From Panagrolaimus kolymaensis (taxonomy: Eukaryota > Nematoda > Chromadorea > Rhabditida > Panagrolaimidae), in contig JAJQJQ010000063.1 in NCBI GenBank assembly GCA_028622995.1, forward strand, positions 558,001 through 622,000: 64,000 nucleotides of DNA, in the 5' to 3' direction. Each line of letters opens with the position of its first letter. The stretch's first letter is position 1. The notes under the pieces were generated by a model, which saw only the letters and a program-made list of their open reading frames with translations, did not search any database and was not told where the DNA came from. Below, one piece after another: positions 61,315 to 64,000 of the stretch. A program made the translations under genes and the position numbers.

Positions 61315-63722
61315 TTATTTAGAAATAATAAAAGCCAACGCTAAAACAGATACAATCCAATCAAAATGAAAAAATTCAAAATTATTTAAAAATAATCCTT
61401 TTCGCTTTAATAATTCTTTATGAGCCGAATCATAAACATGCGAACCAAATTTATTTCTCATTCGAATTAATTTTCCAAGTTTATGACTTCCAAATTTCAT
61501 TGGAGAAATTTCACGATCGAGCAAAATTTGTTTTAAAGTTTTTACGCGTTTATGAAAAGTTTCATCGGTTGCAATCTGAAAAACTTTTTTTTGGGGTTTT
61601 GAAACTATTAAAATTAAGGATGGATTACTTCTCGAATAGCTTGAACGATCATATTTTTGGTTAATTTAAATTTATTTAAAATTCCTCCAATTCCAAGTTT
61701 AAGACCAAATTTAGCATTATGAGCTTGTTCAGCAAACATAGGCATTAATATTACTGGCATTTCAGCGCATAAAGATTCCTTTAAACTGAAACATTTTTAC
61801 TTTGATTATTTTGTAAAATATTGAGGCGAAAGAATTTTTTTATAATTTCAAGAAAGGAATTTTCGAGGAATTTGTATTAAAAAATTATTCTCATAGCACT
61901 TCGATGGAAAAAATTATTTTAATTATTTTGAATTTCAATTTTTTGACGGGCCATCGTGAATTTTTTTTTAAATTTTGGAGGCAGATATTTTTTGGGTGTT
62001 TTTATAATATTTTTTGATGTCTTTAATCTTCTTTTTCCATTTTCGATTTATTCTCTCAACAAATTTACCTTTTCAATCCACCATGAGTAACAAATAATTT
62101 AGTTTTGGAATGTGAAAGAAGAGCCATTTGAGGAGCCCATTTAGTAAATTTCACGTGAGATTTAACATTTTTTGGATATTCTCCATTCCATGAAAATACT
62201 ATTCTATATTCATCTAATTCATTTATAGCATCCACAAAAGCATTTACAGCATATTCGGGTGCTCCTTCCCATCGAATATTAGTTCCAAATGCAATGTAAA
62301 TGGTTCCTTTACTTTTTGGGTCTTCAACAAAATCTTTCCATTCTTTTGATAAACTCGAATCTATGGATTTACTTGCACTTTCACAATGTGAACCAACCAG
62401 AGCCAAATCAGCCGAAACTGAAAAAAGCTTTTAAATTCTGAACCTTACAACGAAAATCTTAAATCGTGGCAGGAATTAAAATACTTTTGGAGGACGATCG
62501 AGATGATTCCAAAAAATTTTTTTTGACTTACTTGTTAAAATATTATCCAATCGATCAATATGTTCACCAAAAGTTAAATATGAATTTTGAAAAAAGCTAT
62601 TTATATCCACTTTTGGAATATGAAATTTAATAAACCATGGCAAAATATTATTCATTAAAAAAACTTGTGAATAATTTTCAACAAAATTTATAAATCTTTG
62701 AAAAAAATAGGTGGGTCGATAAATATCTTCATTGGATAACGGAATTGGAGTAAACATCGATGGAGTCGCAACATAATTTCGGCCTAAAATAAAAAAAATA
62801 AAAAGTAGCTTTAACAAAAAATAATTACAAAATCTCAAAGAATGGAAAAAAAATTTTTGTTCATTATTATTAAAATATGTAAATTTGTCAAAAATAAATG
62901 AAAAGGAAATTTTCTTTTTGTCGGCAAAAATAAAAAAAGTTCAACTAAAAATCAGCCTAATCTCAACTTACTCCAAGCTCCAACAGATTGATAATGATTT
63001 GTTTGACCTGACGAAGAATAAATGGCATATGGAATATTTCTAAATTTCTTTAACATCGTTGCTCCTGCAATTCCATGAAGAGCGAAAATTTCATCCACCA
63101 ATATTAAATCGTAATTTCCAGAAACTGCTTCAGCATACTAAGATCATGGTTTTAAAAGCCAGAATAAAAATGATCAAACGACTAACCTTATCTAAACTAA
63201 TTTCCAACAATTCATTATAATTTTTTTGAAACATATAAGTTACCAATGGAACTGTAAATCCATGACTTACAGTTTCCCAAGACATTTTAGCTACAAAGAA
63301 AAAATAATATTTTTTTCACTTTAGAATCCAAAACAGAATTTTTTTAATACTTACACATATCTTTATTATTTATGGCAGGTTTATTAATTATTGTTGTAAT
63401 GGTTGAAATATTATTTCCAAAATTTGCTGGTGGAGCATTTTCAACAAAAAATACAGTAATATTGTGGCCATCCGAGCCAAGTCTAAGCAATTCATATTTA
63501 TTACTTTTTTATTTTAGGATTAAAAATTTAAAAAGATAAAGAAAGTCGTTTTGAAGCTTAAAACTCCATAAAATAATAATAAAGACTTACTGTTGTAAAA
63601 AAGGTAAAAAACTATATAAATGCGATTTGGCTTGCAAAGGATAAAAAAGTAAAATATTTCCACCAAAGCCAAAATTAAATAATAAAAATAAACTTAAAAT
63701 CAATGACAAAAATTTTGCAATT
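61315..63722 (-). CDS. UDP-glycosyltransferase (UGT), 5' end not found
   Basis: Exons 63591..63722, 63355..63503, 63187..63290, 62972..63137, 62532..62783, 62069..62417, 61629..61785 and 61315..61575 join in frame to 522 residues. Visible parts: hydrophobic signal (FLSLILSLFLLFNFGFG), NILLFYPLQAKSHLYSF (UGT N-terminus), LILVDEIFALHG, YVATPSMFTP, GTIYIAFGTN, and the UGT signature from FTKWAPQMALL through FVTHGGLKSLKESLCAEMPV to MFAEQAHNAKF. A C-terminal span (WIVSVLALAFII) ends in ISK. It should transfer sugar from UDP-sugar to small lipophilic compounds in the ER lumen. The first visible exon lacks an ATG, so a start exon is missing, unrecognised or beyond 63722. Otherwise intact. Confidence 0.88.
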
Positions 63723-64000
63723 CTAAAAATAAATAATTCTTAATATTTTTATTAAAAGTTTAAGAAAATTTTATTAAGACTAAATATCTTTTCTGCAAAA
63801 TGTGAGAAAAAGAAAAAAAAAGAACCAACACCACAGACAATGATTTTTGACTAACTTGAAGATAAAAAAATCAGGTTTGCATTGAAAAAGATGACATTGC
63901 ATGTAGGGAGTTTGTAGTTTATTTATTTTAGGGAAAAAAGAAAAAGAAAAACAAAGAACTTTTTTTGAGGGAGGTCTCCTTCTTCAATTGTCAAATAAAT

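Noticed and set aside
1..64000. CRISPR arrays, bacterial operons, rRNA and tRNA genes
   Set aside because: None seen; spliced genes and composition point to a eukaryotic nuclear genome.

Overview
The window looks like a chromosome piece from an AT-rich nematode. Evidence: most introns are 45-60 bp with GTAAGT/TTTTAG borders; there is a nematode-type GH25 lysozyme, a TTBK-like casein-kinase-1 family kinase, a UDP-glycosyltransferase with a C-terminal membrane anchor, and PAN-domain matrix-like proteins. I cannot name the species; a clade IV (tylenchine/panagrolaimid) nematode is only a guess. Exon models below were built by hand from GT/AG borders, reading-frame phase and comparison between paralogues inside the window.

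Layout. 0.1-0.3 kb: helically phased ACCGTC/GACGGT repeats. 1-2.7 kb (+): protein with three zinc-binding repeats. 2.9-3.5 kb: a MITE with a second element nested in it. 3.8-6.8 kb (-): two-module LRR membrane-protein gene, broken. 7.1-13.6 kb (-): three-module LRR membrane-protein gene, broken by a 1.6 kb Tc1/mariner-like element and further lesions. 14.1-20.9 kb (-): a small PAN protein and a 1262-residue PAN/Thr-rich protein. 20.9-27.4 kb: noncoding. 27.4-33.8 kb (-): both E1 subunits of pyruvate dehydrogenase; an intron of the alpha gene holds a 1.6 kb near-palindrome. 33.8-38.8 kb: noncoding with a short MITE, a possible solo LTR and direct repeats. 38.8-41.3 kb (-): SLC17-type transporter. 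42.6-43.3 kb (+): orphan LRR terminal exon. 43.5-43.9 kb: second MITE copy. 44.0-45.8 kb (-): second, intact zinc-binding protein. 46.6-48.0 kb (+): GH25 lysozyme. 48.6-53.2 kb (+): intact three-module LRR membrane protein. 53.7-55.2 kb (+): kinase. 55.5-57.2 kb (-): one-module LRR protein with a GPI-like tail. 58.6-61.2 kb (+): HAT-repeat-like protein. 61.3-63.7 kb (-): UDP-glycosyltransferase.

The main theme is a lineage-specific LRR ectodomain family in five copies with one, two or three modules. Each module is a set of exons flanked by phase-1 introns, so whole modules can be added or lost in frame. About 4 kb (zinc-binding gene, MITE, last exon of an LRR gene) lies at both 0.3-4.5 kb and 42.6-46.4 kb in opposite orientation, and the two three-module LRR genes also face in opposite directions around single-copy metabolic genes. 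Three of the five LRR copies carry visible lesions, two of them at the membrane anchor.
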